DNA of 64,000 nt from Piscinibacter sp. (lineage in GTDB: Bacteria; Pseudomonadota; Gammaproteobacteria; Burkholderiales; Burkholderiaceae_C): positions 62,001-126,000 of the forward strand of contig JAGOAS010000010.1 in assembly GCA_017983795.1 (NCBI GenBank). The letters run 5' to 3'. This document shows, piece by piece, positions 1 to 11,343 of the stretch (positions are counted from its first letter, which is position 1; every line of letters starts with the position of its first letter). The notes under the pieces are model-generated. The model was given only the letters and a program-made list of their open reading frames with translations, made no database searches and was not told the DNA's origin. Made by a program: the position numbers and the translations under genes.

Positions 1-3000
1 GATCACCCGGCGCTGACGCGCTACCTGCTCGTCGTGCTGCTGCTGCTGGGCGTCGGGGCCTACTTCCAGCTCGGCCAGGACGAGGACCCGCCGTTCACCT
101 TCCGCGCCATGGCGATGCGCGTGTTCTGGCCCGGCGCCACCGCGCAGCAGGTGGCCGACCAGGTGACCGACAAGCTCGAGCGCACGCTGCAGGAGGTGCC
201 CTACGCGGACAAGATCCGCAGCTACTCCAAGCCCGGCGAGGCGCTGATCATCTTCCAGGTGAAGGACAACTCGCCGCCGCGCGAGATGGCGCAGATCTGG
301 TACACGGTGCGCAAGAAGATCGGCGACATGCGCGCCACGCTGCCCGCCGGCGTGGTCGGGCCCTTCTTCAACGACGAGTTCGGCGACGTCTACGGCTCGA
401 TCTACGCGCTCTCGGCCGACGGCTTCAGCGCGCAGCAGCTGAAAGACCAGGCCGACTTCGTGCGCCAGCGCCTTCTCAAGGTCAAGCACGTCAACAAGGT
501 GCAGATCTTCGGCGCGCAGGACGAGAAGATCTTCATCGAGATCCCGCAGAAGCGCCTTGCCCAGCTCGGGCTCGACTTCAACCAGGTGATCGCGCAGATC
601 GGCCAGCAGAACGCGGTCGAGTCGGCCGGCACCATCAACGCGCCGACCGATTACCTGCAGGTGCGCGTGGCCGGCCAGTTCAACACCGTCGAGGAGCTCG
701 AGCGCTTCCCGATCCGCGCCAACGGCGCGAGCTTCCGCCTCGGCGACATCGCGCAGATCCGCCGCGCCTATGTCGACCCGCCGCAGGTCAAGCTGCGCCA
801 CCAGGGCCAGGAGGTGATCGCGCTGGGCATCTCGATGGCCAAGGGCGGAGACATCATCGAGATGGGCCAGGCGCTGCGCAGCGCGGCCGATGCCATCCGC
901 GCCGAGCTGCCGGTGGGCATCGAGCTGCGCCAGTTCCAGGATCAGTCGACCGTGGTGTCGCGCTCGGTGGGCGAGTTCGTGCGCGTGCTGATCGAGGCGG
1001 TGGTGATCGTTCTGGCGGTGAGCTTCGTCAGCCTCGGGCTGCACTTCAAGCCGCGCTTCCGGCTTGACTGGCGCCCCGGCCTGGTGGTGGGCATCACGAT
1101 TCCGCTGGTGCTGGCCATCACCTTCGTGACCATGTACTACTGGGGCGTGGGCCTGCACAAGATCTCGCTCGGCTCGCTGATCATCGCGCTCGGCCTGCTG
1201 GTCGACGACGCGATCATCGCCGTCGAGATGATGGTGCGAAAGCTCGAGGAGGGCTACGACAAGCTGCGCGCCGCCACCTTCGCCTACGAGGCCACGGCGA
1301 TGCCCATGCTGACCGGCACGCTGATCACCGCGGTGGGCTTCCTGCCCATCGGCATGGCCAAGTCGACGGTGGGTGAATACACCTTCGCGATCTTCGCCGT
1401 CACCGCGGCGGCGCTGCTGATCTCCTGGTGCGTGTCGGTCTACTTCGTGCCCTACCTCGGCACGCTGCTCCTGCAGACCAAGCCGCATGGCGCGGAAGAC
1501 GAGCCGCACGAGCTGTTCGACACGCCGTTCTACATGCGCTTCCGCGCGCTGGTGAACTGGTGCGTGAAGCACCGCTGGATCACCATCGCGCTGACCGTCG
1601 CGACCCTCGTGCTCGGCGTGGTCGGCATGGGCCGCGTGCAGAACCAGTTCTTCCCGGATTCGAGCCGGCTCGAGATCCTCGTCGACCTCTGGTACCCGGA
1701 GGGCACCTCGTTCGCGGCCAACGAGGAGGTCACCAAGCGCGCGGAGGCGCGGCTTACGAAGCTCGAGGGCGTCGCCCACGTCACCACCTGGGTGGGCAGC
1801 GGCGCCGAGCGCTTCGCGCTGGTGATCGACCAGATCTTCCCGCAGAGCAACGTCAGCCAGATGATCGTGATGCCCAAGGATCTGGCAGCGCGCGAGCGGT
1901 TGCGCAGGGAACTGCCCGAACTGCTGGCCAGCGAGTTCCCCGAGGCGCGCGCGCGCGCCAAGCTGCTGCCCAACGGGCCGCCGGTGCCTTACCCGGTGCA
2001 GTTCCGCGTCGTCGGGCCGGATCCGGCGCGGGTGCGCGGCTATGCCGACGAGGTCAAGGCGATCATGCGCGCCAACCCGAACATGCGTGGCGTGAACGAC
2101 AACTGGAACGAGTCGGTCAAGGTGCTGCGTCTCGAGGTCGACCAGGACAAGGCGCGTGCGCTGGGCGTCTCCAGCTTGGGCGTAGCGCAGGCCGCGCGCG
2201 TCTTCAACAGCGGCAGCACGATCGGCCAGTACCGCGAAGGCGACAAGCTGATCGACATCGTGCTGCGCCAGCCGCTCGACGAGCGCGACACCCTCACCGC
2301 GCTGGCCAACGGCTACGTGCCGACGGCCAGCGGCCGCAGCATCCCGCTCGGCCAGATCGCCAAGGCGAACTTCAGCTGGGAGCCGGGCGTGCTTTGGCGC
2401 GAAGGGCGCGACTATGCCGCCACCGTGCAGGGCGACATCGTCGAGGGGCTGCAGGGCGCCACCGTCACCGGCCAGCTCGACCCGCTGTTCAAGCCCATCC
2501 GCGAGAAGATGCTGCCCGGCTACCGCATCGAGGTGGCTGGCGCCGTGGAGGAGAGCAGCAAGGGGCAGGGCTCGATCGCCGCCGGTGCACCGCTGATGCT
2601 CTTCATCATGTTCACGCTGCTGATGCTGCAGCTGCACAGCTTCAGCCGCGCGGTGCTGGTGTTCCTCACCGGGCCGATGGGCATCGCCGGCGTGGCGGCG
2701 GCGCTGCTGCTGCTGAACCGGCCCTTCGGCTTCGTCGCGCTGCTGGGCGTGATCGCGCTGATGGGCATGATCATGCGCAACTCGGTGATCCTGATCGACC
2801 AGATCGAGCACGACCGCGAGCGCGGCGTCGCGACCTGGGATGCGATCGTCGAGGCCGCGGTGCGGCGCTTCCGGCCCATCATCCTGACCGCCGCGGCGGC
2901 GGTGCTGGCGATGATCCCGCTGTCGAGGAGCGTGTTCTGGGGGCCGATGGCCGTGGCCATCATGGGCGGGCTGATCGTCGCCACCGCGCTGACGCTGCTG

Positions 3001-3075
3001 GCGCTGCCGGCGATGTACGCGGCCTGGTTCCGCGTCAAACCGGCCCGCGAGGAGCGGCTCGCCGCATCCCGCTAA
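1..3075 (+). CDS. RND-family efflux permease, 5' end outside window
   Basis: Inner-membrane proton-driven multidrug exporter of the AcrB/HAE1 type, working with a periplasmic adaptor and an outer-membrane channel. The reading frame is open from base 1, and the first visible residues (DHPALTRYLL) already run into TM1, so only about 10-20 residues are missing; the GTG at 34 is internal. Visible features are the N-terminal membrane helix, a large periplasmic part, the TM4 motif GLLVDDAIIAVE with its paired Asp residues, and a second TM block near the C-terminus (LMGMIMRNSVILIDQI). About 1024 residues are present, which fits the family. The adaptor gene is presumably upstream and cannot be seen. 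The substrate cannot be inferred. Confidence 0.93.
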   Translation, partial: DHPALTRYLLVVLLLLGVGAYFQLGQDEDPPFTFRAMAMRVFWPGATAQQVADQVTDKLERTLQEVPYADKIRSYSKPGEALIIFQVKDNSPPREMAQIWYTVRKKIGDMRATLPAGVVGPFFNDEFGDVYGSIYALSADGFSAQQLKDQADFVRQRLLKVKHVNKVQIFGAQDEKIFIEIPQKRLAQLGLDFNQVIAQIGQQNAVESAGTINAPTDYLQVRVAGQFNTVEELERFPIRANGASFRLGDIAQIRRAYVDPPQVKLRHQGQEVIALGISMAKGGDIIEMGQALRSAADAIRAELPVGIELRQFQDQSTVVSRSVGEFVRVLIEAVVIVLAVSFVSLGLHFKPRFRLDWRPGLVVGITIPLVLAITFVTMYYWGVGLHKISLGSLIIALGLLVDDAIIAVEMMVRKLEEGYDKLRAATFAYEATAMPMLTGTLITAVGFLPIGMAKSTVGEYTFAIFAVTAAALLISWCVSVYFVPYLGTLLLQTKPHGAEDEPHELFDTPFYMRFRALVNWCVKHRWITIALTVATLVLGVVGMGRVQNQFFPDSSRLEILVDLWYPEGTSFAANEEVTKRAEARLTKLEGVAHVTTWVGSGAERFALVIDQIFPQSNVSQMIVMPKDLAARERLRRELPELLASEFPEARARAKLLPNGPPVPYPVQFRVVGPDPARVRGYADEVKAIMRANPNMRGVNDNWNESVKVLRLEVDQDKARALGVSSLGVAQAARVFNSGSTIGQYREGDKLIDIVLRQPLDERDTLTALANGYVPTASGRSIPLGQIAKANFSWEPGVLWREGRDYAATVQGDIVEGLQGATVTGQLDPLFKPIREKMLPGYRIEVAGAVEESSKGQGSIAAGAPLMLFIMFTLLMLQLHSFSRAVLVFLTGPMGIAGVAAALLLLNRPFGFVALLGVIALMGMIMRNSVILIDQIEHDRERGVATWDAIVEAAVRRFRPIILTAAAAVLAMIPLSRSVFWGPMAVAIMGGLIVATALTLLALPAMYAAWFRVKPAREERLAASR

Positions 3076-3108
3076 AATCGGCGGTTTGCCGTCGAGGCCG
3101 TCCCCCAT

Positions 3109-3195
3109 GCGCGGGTGGCGAAATTGGTAGACGCACCAGGTTTAGGTCCTGACGCCAGCGATGGTGTGGGGGTTCGAGTCCCCCCCCGCGCACCA
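3109..3195 (+). tRNA. tRNA-Leu (anticodon UAG)
   Basis: 87-base class II tRNA with a 7-bp acceptor stem (GCGCGGG with CCCGCGC), discriminator A and encoded CCA. The anticodon arm is CCAGG-TTTAGGT-CCTGA, giving UAG. The D arm (GGCGAAATTGGTAGACGC) and T arm (GGTTCGAGTCC) are typical of bacterial tRNA-Leu. It lies between the RND gene and tig. A TAAAAT hexamer at 3073-3078, overlapping the RND stop codon, is a possible -10 for it. Confidence 0.97.
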
Positions 3196-3224
3196 GACAT
3201 TCAACCCTCCAGTCCGAGATCACC

Positions 3225-4532
3225 ATGTCCGTTCAAGTCGAAACCCTCGAGAAGCTCGAGCGCCGCATCACGCTGACGCTGCCCACCGACACCATCGCGT
3301 CGGAGGTCGAGTCGCGCCTGAAGCGCCTGGCCCGCACCGTGAAGGCCGACGGCTTCCGCCCGGGCAAGGTGCCGATGAGCGTGGTCGCCCAGCGCTACGG
3401 CTACTCGGTGCACTACGAGGTGATGAACGACAAGGTCGGCGAGCAGTTCAACGCGGCCGTCAACGAGGCCAAGCTGCGCGTCGCCGGCGCGCCGCGCATC
3501 ACCGAGAAGGACGGCGCACCCGAGGGCCAGGTGGCCTTCGACGCCACCTTCGAGGTCTACCCCGAGGTGAAGATCGGCGACCTGTCCGGCGCCGAGGTCG
3601 AGCGCGTCTCCACCGAGGTGACCGACGCCGCGATCGACAAGACGCTGGACATCCTGCGCAAGCAGCGCCGCACCTTCCAGCAGCGCGCCGCGGCCGACGG
3701 CGCCGCCGAGGGCGATCGCGTGACGATCGACTTCGAAGGCAAGATCGACGGCGTGCCCTTCGAGGGCGGCAAGGCCGAGGCCTTCCAGTTCATCATCGGC
3801 GAAGGCCAGATGCTGGAGCAGTTCGACCAGGCCGTGCGCGGCATGAAGGCCGGCGAGAGCAAGACCTTCCCGCTGCAGTTCCCGGCCGACTACCACGGCA
3901 AGGACGTGGCCGGCAAGGAAGCCGATTTCCTGGTGACGCTGAAGAAGGTCGAGGCCCAGCACCTGCCCGAGGTGAACGAGGCGCTGGCCAAGTCGCTCGG
4001 CATCAAGGACGGCACCGTCGAGGCGCTGCGCGCCGACATCAAGAAGAACCTCGAGCGCGAGGTGAAGTTCCGCGTGCTGGCGCGCAACAAGTCGAGCGTG
4101 ATGGAAGCCCTTATCAAGGCCGCCGAGCTCGACGTGCCCAAGGCGCTGGTGGCCGGCGAGGTCGAGCGCATGACCGAAGGCGCGCGCGCCGACCTGAAGA
4201 AGCGCGGCATCAAGGACGCCGAGAAGGCGCCGATCCCGGCCGAGATCTTCGAGCCGCAGGCCGAGCGCCGCGTGCGCCTGGGCCTGGTGGTGGGCGAACT
4301 GGTGCGCGCCAACAACCTGCAGGCCAAGCCCGAGCAACTGCAGGCGCACATCGACGAGATGGCGCAGAGCTACGAGCGCCCGGCCGAGGTGGTGCGCTGG
4401 TACCTGAGCGACCGCAGCCGCATGGCCGAGGTCGAGGCCGTGGTGATCGAGAACAACGTCGCCGAGTTCGTTCTCGGCAAGGCCAAGGTGACCGACAAGG
4501 TCGTTCCGTTCGACGAGCTGATGGTCGGCTGA
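3225..4532 (+). CDS. tig: Trigger factor, ribosome-bound chaperone/peptidyl-prolyl isomerase
   Basis: First chaperone to meet nascent chains at the ribosome exit tunnel. The 435 residues match the family length. The ribosome-docking loop is visible at residues 43-50 (GFRPGKVP), the FKBP-type PPIase domain at roughly 160-245 ([14 protein letters not shown] ... [13 protein letters not shown]), and the helical C-terminal cradle follows. It starts with ATG directly after tRNA-Leu and is followed 41 bases later by clpP. The order tig-clpP-clpX-lon is widely conserved in Proteobacteria and groups folding with degradation. Confidence 0.98.
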   Translation: MSVQVETLEKLERRITLTLPTDTIASEVESRLKRLARTVKADGFRPGKVPMSVVAQRYGYSVHYEVMNDKVGEQFNAAVNEAKLRVAGAPRITEKDGAPEGQVAFDATFEVYPEVKIGDLSGAEVERVSTEVTDAAIDKTLDILRKQRRTFQQRAAADGAAEGDRVTIDFEGKIDGVPFEGGKAEAFQFIIGEGQMLEQFDQAVRGMKAGESKTFPLQFPADYHGKDVAGKEADFLVTLKKVEAQHLPEVNEALAKSLGIKDGTVEALRADIKKNLEREVKFRVLARNKSSVMEALIKAAELDVPKALVAGEVERMTEGARADLKKRGIKDAEKAPIPAEIFEPQAERRVRLGLVVGELVRANNLQAKPEQLQAHIDEMAQSYERPAEVVRWYLSDRSRMAEVEAVVIENNVAEFVLGKAKVTDKVVPFDELMVG

Positions 4533-4573
4533 GTTCGCGCCATACTCCGGCAACTGGCAATCCAAGGATCAGC

Positions 4574-5182
4574 ATGAGCGCGCTCGACATCACCGGCCTG
4601 GGCATGGTGCCCATGGTCATCGAAACCTCCGGCCGGGGCGAACGCGCCTACGACATCTACAGCCGGCTGCTGCGCGAGCGCATCATCTTCCTGGTCGGCC
4701 CGGTGAACGACCAGTCGGCCAACCTGGTGGTGGCGCAACTGCTGTTCCTTGAGAGCGAGAACCCGGACAAGGACATCTACCTCTATATCAACTCGCCGGG
4801 AGGCTCGGTGAGCGCGGGCATGTCGATCTACGACACCATGCAGTTCATCAAGCCCGACGTGTCGACGATGTGCCTGGGCATGGCCGCCAGCATGGGCTCC
4901 TTCCTGCTGATGGCCGGCGCCAAGGGCAAGCGCGTGGCGCTGCCGAATTCGCGCGTGATGATCCACCAGCCCTCGGGCGGCGCGCAGGGCCAGGCCACCG
5001 ACATCGAGATCCACGCCCGCGAGATCCTGAAGACGCGCGAGAAGCTCAACCAGATCTACGCCGAGCGCAGCGGCCAGCCGCTGGCCAAGATCCAGGCCGA
5101 CATGGAGCGTGATTTCTACCTCGATGCCGAGGAAGCCAAGGCCTACGGCCTGATCGACCAGGTGATCAGCCAGCGCCCCTGA
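4574..5182 (+). CDS. clpP: ATP-dependent Clp protease proteolytic subunit
   Basis: Serine protease that forms the barrel-shaped chamber fed by ClpX (and ClpA). The 202 residues contain the full catalytic triad: Ser106 in GMAASMGS, His131 in VMIHQP and Asp180 in MERDFY, with the same spacing as the E. coli enzyme. The ATG at 4574 is preceded by AAGGATCA and gives the usual N-terminus; the same frame stays open further upstream but there it only shadows tig. It lies directly before clpX, its ATPase partner. Confidence 0.98.
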   Translation: MSALDITGLGMVPMVIETSGRGERAYDIYSRLLRERIIFLVGPVNDQSANLVVAQLLFLESENPDKDIYLYINSPGGSVSAGMSIYDTMQFIKPDVSTMCLGMAASMGSFLLMAGAKGKRVALPNSRVMIHQPSGGAQGQATDIEIHAREILKTREKLNQIYAERSGQPLAKIQADMERDFYLDAEEAKAYGLIDQVISQRP

Positions 5183-5213
5183 GCCGCAGCGCGCCGCAAA
5201 GGCGCGAATCCAG

Positions 5214-5253
5214 GGCCCGAATGCTGGGGAATGAGCCCGGTTTCGGGCCTTTT
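5214..5253 (+). terminator. Possible weak terminator or hairpin between clpP and clpX
   Basis: GGCCCGAA at 5214-5221 can pair with TTCGGGCC at 5242-5249, followed by four T. A shorter competing hairpin (GCCCG-GTTT-CGGGC, 5235-5248) uses the same 3' arm. The T-run is short, so partial termination or mRNA processing is as likely as a full stop. A TATCAT hexamer at 5284-5289 could be the -10 of a separate clpX promoter. Confidence 0.4.
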
Positions 5254-5322
5254 CCATGGGGCAGGGCGGGTCGGCTTTTCAACTATCATTGCCCGGACGC
5301 CACTCACCCAGGCATTCCATCC

Positions 5323-6591
5323 ATGGCCGACAAGAAAGGCTCCCCCACCGAGAAGGTGCTGTACTGCTCCTTCTGCGGCAAGAGCCAGCACGAAGTCAAG
5401 AAGCTGATCGCCGGCCCGTCGGTGTTCATCTGCGACGAGTGCATCGAGCTGTGCAACGACATCATCCGCGATGAAGTGCCGGCCGAAGGCGGCGAGGCGC
5501 GCGCGGCCAAGTCCGACCTGCCGATCCCGACCGAGATCAAGGCCATCCTCGACCAGTACGTGATCGGCCAGGATCCGGCCAAGCGCACGCTGGCGGTGGC
5601 GGTCTACAACCACTACAAGCGGCTCAAGCACATGAGCCGCACCAAGGACGAGGTCGAGCTCTCCAAGAGCAACATCCTGCTCATCGGGCCGACCGGCTCG
5701 GGCAAGACGCTGCTGGCGCAGACGCTGGCGCGGCTGCTCAACGTGCCCTTCGTGATCGCCGACGCGACCACGCTGACCGAAGCCGGCTACGTCGGCGAAG
5801 ACGTCGAGAACATCATCCAGAAGCTGCTGCAGAACTGCGGCTACGACGTCGAGAAGGCGCAGCGCGGCATCGTCTATATCGACGAGATCGACAAGATCTC
5901 GCGCAAGGCCGACAACCCCAGCATCACCCGCGACGTGTCGGGCGAGGGCGTGCAGCAGGCGCTGCTCAAGCTGGTGGAAGGCACGATGGCCAGCGTGCCG
6001 CCGCAGGGCGGGCGCAAGCACCCGAACCAGGATTTCCTGCAGATCGACACGACCAACATCCTGTTCATCTGCGGCGGCGCTTTCGATGGCCTCGAGAAGG
6101 TGATCCAGGGCCGCACCGAGCGCTCCGGCATCGGCTTCGGCGCCACGGTGCACGGTAAGTCCGAGCGGCGCGTCTCGGAAGTGTTCCGCGAGGTCGAGCC
6201 CGAAGACCTGATCAAGTTCGGCCTGATCCCCGAGCTCGTCGGCCGCCTGCCGGTGGTCGCCACGCTGGGCGAACTGACCGAGGACGCGCTGGTGCAGATC
6301 CTCACCGAGCCGAAGAACGCGCTGGTCAAGCAGTACCAGAAGCTGTTCGGCATGGATGGGGTCGAGCTCGAGATCCGGCCCTCCGCGCTGGCGGCCATCG
6401 CGCGCAAGGCGCTGGCGCGCAAGACCGGCGCCCGCGGCTTGAGATCGATCATGGAACACTCGCTGATCGACACCATGTTCGACCTGCCCAACCTCGACGG
6501 CGTGGCCAAGGTGGTGCTGGACGAACACACGATCGAAGAAGAGGCCAAGCCGCTGCTCGTCTACCGCGAGCAGGCCAAGGCGAGCGCCTGA
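5323..6591 (+). CDS. clpX: ClpX, unfoldase subunit of the ClpXP protease
   Basis: AAA+ unfoldase that recognises tagged proteins and threads them into ClpP. The 422 residues contain an N-terminal C4 zinc-binding domain (Cys15, Cys18, Cys37, Cys40), Walker A GPTGSGKT at 122-129, Walker B IVYIDEID at about 183-190, and the C-terminal small AAA domain. The ATG at 5323 gives the normal MADKKGS start; the frame is also open upstream but without homology. It follows clpP by 140 bases. Confidence 0.98.
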   Translation: MADKKGSPTEKVLYCSFCGKSQHEVKKLIAGPSVFICDECIELCNDIIRDEVPAEGGEARAAKSDLPIPTEIKAILDQYVIGQDPAKRTLAVAVYNHYKRLKHMSRTKDEVELSKSNILLIGPTGSGKTLLAQTLARLLNVPFVIADATTLTEAGYVGEDVENIIQKLLQNCGYDVEKAQRGIVYIDEIDKISRKADNPSITRDVSGEGVQQALLKLVEGTMASVPPQGGRKHPNQDFLQIDTTNILFICGGAFDGLEKVIQGRTERSGIGFGATVHGKSERRVSEVFREVEPEDLIKFGLIPELVGRLPVVATLGELTEDALVQILTEPKNALVKQYQKLFGMDGVELEIRPSALAAIARKALARKTGARGLRSIMEHSLIDTMFDLPNLDGVAKVVLDEHTIEEEAKPLLVYREQAKASA

Positions 6592-6682
6592 GGTCCGGTG
6601 GGCCGCGGCAGGCATTGCCCGCGGCCGCTCCTTGCAATTGAGCGCTCGGGCCGCAGATGGGCCTGAGAAAGAGAGGTTCCCG

Positions 6683-9103
<2,421 letters not shown>

Positions 9104-9123
9104 GGACGAAGCACCGGGCTCGT

Positions 9124-9153
9124 TTGCGGACGGTCCGGTTTCTCGTGTATACT
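9124..9153 (+). promoter_or_regulatory. Probable promoter of the tRNA-Gly/Cys/Leu group
   Basis: TTGCGG at 9124-9129 and TATACT at 9148-9153 are separated by 18 bases. The predicted transcript would begin a few bases before tRNA-Gly at 9165. The -10 matches the consensus in five of six positions; the -35 is weaker. Confidence 0.6.
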
Positions 9154-9164
9154 GCGAGGCTCAC

Positions 9165-9240
9165 GCGGGAGTAGCTCAGTTGGTAGAGCGCAACCTTGCC
9201 AAGGTTGAGGTCGCGAGTTCGAGACTCGTCTCCCGCTCCA
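9165..9240 (+). tRNA. tRNA-Gly (anticodon GCC)
   Basis: 76-base tRNA with acceptor stem GCGGGAG/CTCCCGC, anticodon loop read from CCTTGCCAAGG (GCC), standard T arm GAGTTCGAGACTC and encoded CCA. It is the first of three tRNA genes after lon. Confidence 0.98.
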
Positions 9241-9269
9241 GATTTTCGAGGTGGATCTCGAGCGAAGAA

Positions 9270-9293
9270 GGGAAGCCCAGGCTTCCCTTTTTT
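9270..9293 (+). terminator. Intrinsic terminator between tRNA-Gly and tRNA-Cys
   Basis: GGGAAGC (9270-9276), loop CCAG and GCTTCCC (9281-9287) are followed by six T. This strong Rho-independent terminator lies 30 bases after tRNA-Gly, so tRNA-Cys may depend on read-through or on its own promoter. Confidence 0.85.
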
Positions 9294-9310
9294 GTCAGAA
9301 TCAGCTCCAC

Positions 9311-9384
9311 GGCGCGGTAGCAAAGCGGTTATGCACCGGATTGCAAATCCGTGTAGGTCGGTTCGACTCCGGCCCGCGCCTCCA
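9311..9384 (+). tRNA. tRNA-Cys (anticodon GCA)
   Basis: 74-base tRNA with acceptor stem GGCGCGG/CCGCGCC, anticodon arm CGGATTGCAAATCCG (GCA), T arm GGTTCGACTCC and encoded CCA. Confidence 0.98.
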
Positions 9385-9395
9385 GTCTTCTCATC

Positions 9396-9423
9396 GGGCC
9401 TCGCCAAACGCGAGGCCCTTTTT
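9396..9423 (+). terminator. Intrinsic terminator after tRNA-Cys
   Basis: Nine-base arms GGGCCTCGC (9396-9404) and GCGAGGCCC (9410-9418) around a 5-base loop are followed by five T. It lies 11 bases after tRNA-Cys. Confidence 0.88.
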
Positions 9424-9473
9424 GTTTGGCCGCTGGCCGCCACCGATAATCGCGCGCGCGGTTCGCCTCGACC

Positions 9474-9565
9474 GTCCGGGTGGTGAAATCGGTAAACACA
9501 GCGGACTTAAAATCCGCCGCCTCTCGCAAGAGGGCTTGCGGGTTCGAAGCCCGCCCCGGACACCA
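9474..9565 (+). tRNA. tRNA-Leu (anticodon UAA)
   Basis: 92-base class II tRNA with a long variable arm (CGCCTCTCGCAAGAGGGC region), acceptor stem GTCCGGG/CCCGGAC, anticodon arm GCGGA-CTTAAAA-TCCGC giving UAA, and encoded CCA. It runs convergently toward murI, whose stop codon is 32 bases away. Confidence 0.97.
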
Positions 9566-9596
9566 CGGCTTGCGTGTCGCTGCCCTGTCGGCGGCG

Positions 9597-10415
9597 CTAG
9601 AAGGCCAGCGCAGTCGAAGCAACCGTGACACCGATGTCGAGCCAGCGCGCGGCGAAACGCTGCAGTTGCTGCGGGTCGCCGGTCGTCTCCAACTGGCACC
9701 AGGCTGCCTCGACCTCTATCGCGGGGGCGCGCCACAGACGGGCCGCCTGCGAGGCCACGGCGTCGGCCGTGTCGAGGAGCATGACCTCGTCTCCGAGCAC
9801 GCGCGCGATGTCGCGGCGCACGAAGGGATAGTGCGTGCAGCCCAGCGCCACCACGTCGACATCCGCCGCGCGCACCGCCCCGGCGTAGCGGGTGACCAGC
9901 GCCTGCAGTTCGGGCGAGTCGACGTCGTCGCGTTCGATGGCCGCGGCCAGCCCCGGGCAGGGCTGCAGGTGGACGAAACCCCCCGCGGCCTCGCGCTGCA
10001 CCAGCACGCGAAAGCGCTCGCTGCGCAAGGTGGCCTCGGTCGCCATCACGGCGATACGCTTGCGCCGGCTGAGCGCGATCGCCGGGCGCACGCCGGGTTC
10101 CACGCCCACGAACGGCGTGCCGGCGTGCTCGCGGCGCAGCGCGTCGATGGCGGCTGCCGTCGCCGTGTTGCAGGCCACCACGATCAGCCGCGCGCCCTGC
10201 GCCAGCAGATGCTCGACGACGCGGCGCGAGCGATCGCGGATCTCCTCGTCGCTCCGTTCGCCGTAGGGCGCGAAGGCCGAGTCGGCGACATAGTGCAGGC
10301 GAGCCTGCGGCTGCGCGCGGCGCAGCGCCTGCAACACGGACAGTCCACCGACGCCGGAGTCGAAGACGCCGATGCTGGCAACAGTCGGCGCGGTGCTCGC
10401 GGAGCGGGAGGGCAT
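9597..10415 (-). CDS. murI: Glutamate racemase
   Basis: Cofactor-independent racemase that makes D-glutamate for peptidoglycan in the cytoplasm. The 272 residues hold both catalytic cysteines: Cys82 in VVACNTATA and Cys193 in LGCTHYPF. The substrate-binding Asp19-Ser20 is in FDSGVGG. It is divergent from the etfB unit and convergent with the tRNA genes. The chosen ATG gives a 14-residue lead before the first strand; a slightly later start is possible. Confidence 0.96.
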   Translation of the reverse strand: MPSRSASTAPTVASIGVFDSGVGGLSVLQALRRAQPQARLHYVADSAFAPYGERSDEEIRDRSRRVVEHLLAQGARLIVVACNTATAAAIDALRREHAGTPFVGVEPGVRPAIALSRRKRIAVMATEATLRSERFRVLVQREAAGGFVHLQPCPGLAAAIERDDVDSPELQALVTRYAGAVRAADVDVVALGCTHYPFVRRDIARVLGDEVMLLDTADAVASQAARLWRAPAIEVEAAWCQLETTGDPQQLQRFAARWLDIGVTVASTALAF

Positions 10416-10450
10416 GGGGAGGCGCAGTCTAGGGCCTGTTCACGCAGCCA

Positions 10451-10480
10451 TTGCGTCGCGCGCCGAGCTGCGGCTAAAAT
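10451..10480 (+). promoter_or_regulatory. Candidate promoter of the etfB operon
   Basis: TTGCGT at 10451-10456 and TAAAAT at 10475-10480, spacer 18, pointing to etfB. The -10 is covered by the palindrome at 10476-10499, as expected for repressor-controlled transcription. A second possible -10, TAGAAT at 10547-10552, lies closer to the gene without a clear -35. Confidence 0.5.
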
Positions 10481-10499
10481 AGCACGATCGTTCGATTTT
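10476..10499. promoter_or_regulatory. 24-bp palindromic operator-like site upstream of etfB
   Basis: The outer arms AAAAT/ATTTT and the inner core ACGATCGT form a dyad in which 10 of 12 position pairs match. It overlaps the TAAAAT -10. Size and symmetry resemble TetR-family operators that control fatty-acid degradation genes in Betaproteobacteria. The identity of the regulator is an inference; no regulator gene is adjacent. Confidence 0.6.
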
Positions 10500-10555
10500 G
10501 ATCTCGCTGCGGCGCAGGTGGACAAGGGCCTGCCTCGGGGCGCTACTAGAATCCG

Positions 10556-10573
10556 ATTAACGTAAACGTCAAT
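10556..10573. promoter_or_regulatory. LiuR-like (MerR family) operator-like site upstream of etfB
   Basis: The dyad ATT-n-ACGT-nn-ACGT-n-AAT sits 18 bases before the etfB start codon. It resembles the ACGTnnACGT sites I recall for LiuR, the MerR-family regulator of branched-chain amino acid and fatty acid catabolism in Proteobacteria. The match is from memory of the motif and the regulator is not in the window. Electron-transfer flavoprotein genes are plausible members of such a regulon. Confidence 0.55.
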
Positions 10574-10591
10574 TCAGCAGGAGCCCGCCGG

Positions 10592-11341
10592 ATGAAGATC
10601 CTGGTCCCGGTCAAGCGAGTGGTGGACTACAACGTCAAGGTGCGCGTCAAGAGCGACGGCACGGGCGTGGACATCGCCAACGTCAAGATGAGCATGAACC
10701 CCTTCGACGAGATCGCCGTCGAGGAAGCAGTGAGGCTCAAGGAGAAGGGTGCGGCCACCGAGGTGATCGCCGTGTCCTGCGGCGTCACGCAGTGCCAGGA
10801 GACCCTGCGCACCGCGATGGCCATCGGCGCGGACCGCGCCATCCTGGTCGAGACCGACGCCGAACTGCAGCCCCTGGCCGTGGCCAAGCTGCTCAAGGCC
10901 CTGGTCGACAAGGAACAGCCCGGCCTGATCATCCTCGGCAAGCAGGCCATCGACGACGACTGCAACCAGACCGGCCAGATGCTGGCCGCGCTGGCGGATC
11001 TGCCGCAGGCCACCTTCGCCAGCAAGGTCGAGGTCGCCGACGGCAAGGCCAAGGTCACCCGCGAAGTCGACGGCGGCCTGGAGACGCTGTCGATCAGCCT
11101 CCCGGCGGTGATCACCACCGACCTGCGCCTGAACGAGCCGCGCTACGTGACGCTGCCCAACATCATGAAGGCCAAGAAGAAGCCGCTGGAGACCGTCAAG
11201 CCGGCTGACCTCGGCGTGGACGTCACGCCGCGCATCAAGACCCTCAAGGTCAGCGAGCCGCCCAAGCGCAGCGCCGGCATCAAGGTGCCGGATGTCGCCA
11301 CGCTCGTGGCCAAGCTGAAGAACGAAGCGAAGGTGATCTGA
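10592..11341 (+). CDS. etfB: Electron transfer flavoprotein, beta subunit
   Basis: Carries AMP and pairs with EtfA; the heterodimer collects electrons from acyl-CoA dehydrogenases and passes them to ETF:ubiquinone oxidoreductase. The 249 residues start [20 protein letters not shown] and contain the family signature region around [14 protein letters not shown] clear ribosome site AGGAG lies 8 bases before the ATG. EtfA starts 2 bases after the stop, so the subunits are co-translated. Two operator-like sites upstream suggest tight control. Confidence 0.97.
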   Translation: MKILVPVKRVVDYNVKVRVKSDGTGVDIANVKMSMNPFDEIAVEEAVRLKEKGAATEVIAVSCGVTQCQETLRTAMAIGADRAILVETDAELQPLAVAKLLKALVDKEQPGLIILGKQAIDDDCNQTGQMLAALADLPQATFASKVEVADGKAKVTREVDGGLETLSISLPAVITTDLRLNEPRYVTLPNIMKAKKKPLETVKPADLGVDVTPRIKTLKVSEPPKRSAGIKVPDVATLVAKLKNEAKVI

Positions 11342-11343
11342 CC

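Noticed and set aside
3161-4573. Long in-frame extension upstream of clpP
   Set aside because: It overlaps tig in another frame and lacks homology; the ATG at 4574 gives the normal ClpP start.
6601-6682. Heat-shock (sigma-32) promoter before lon
   Set aside because: CTTGCAA at 6631 looks like a -35 but no CCCCAT-type -10 follows at the right spacing.
9251-9628. Short frames over the tRNA-Gly/Cys/Leu group
   Set aside because: They read through tRNA genes and terminators and cannot be protein genes.
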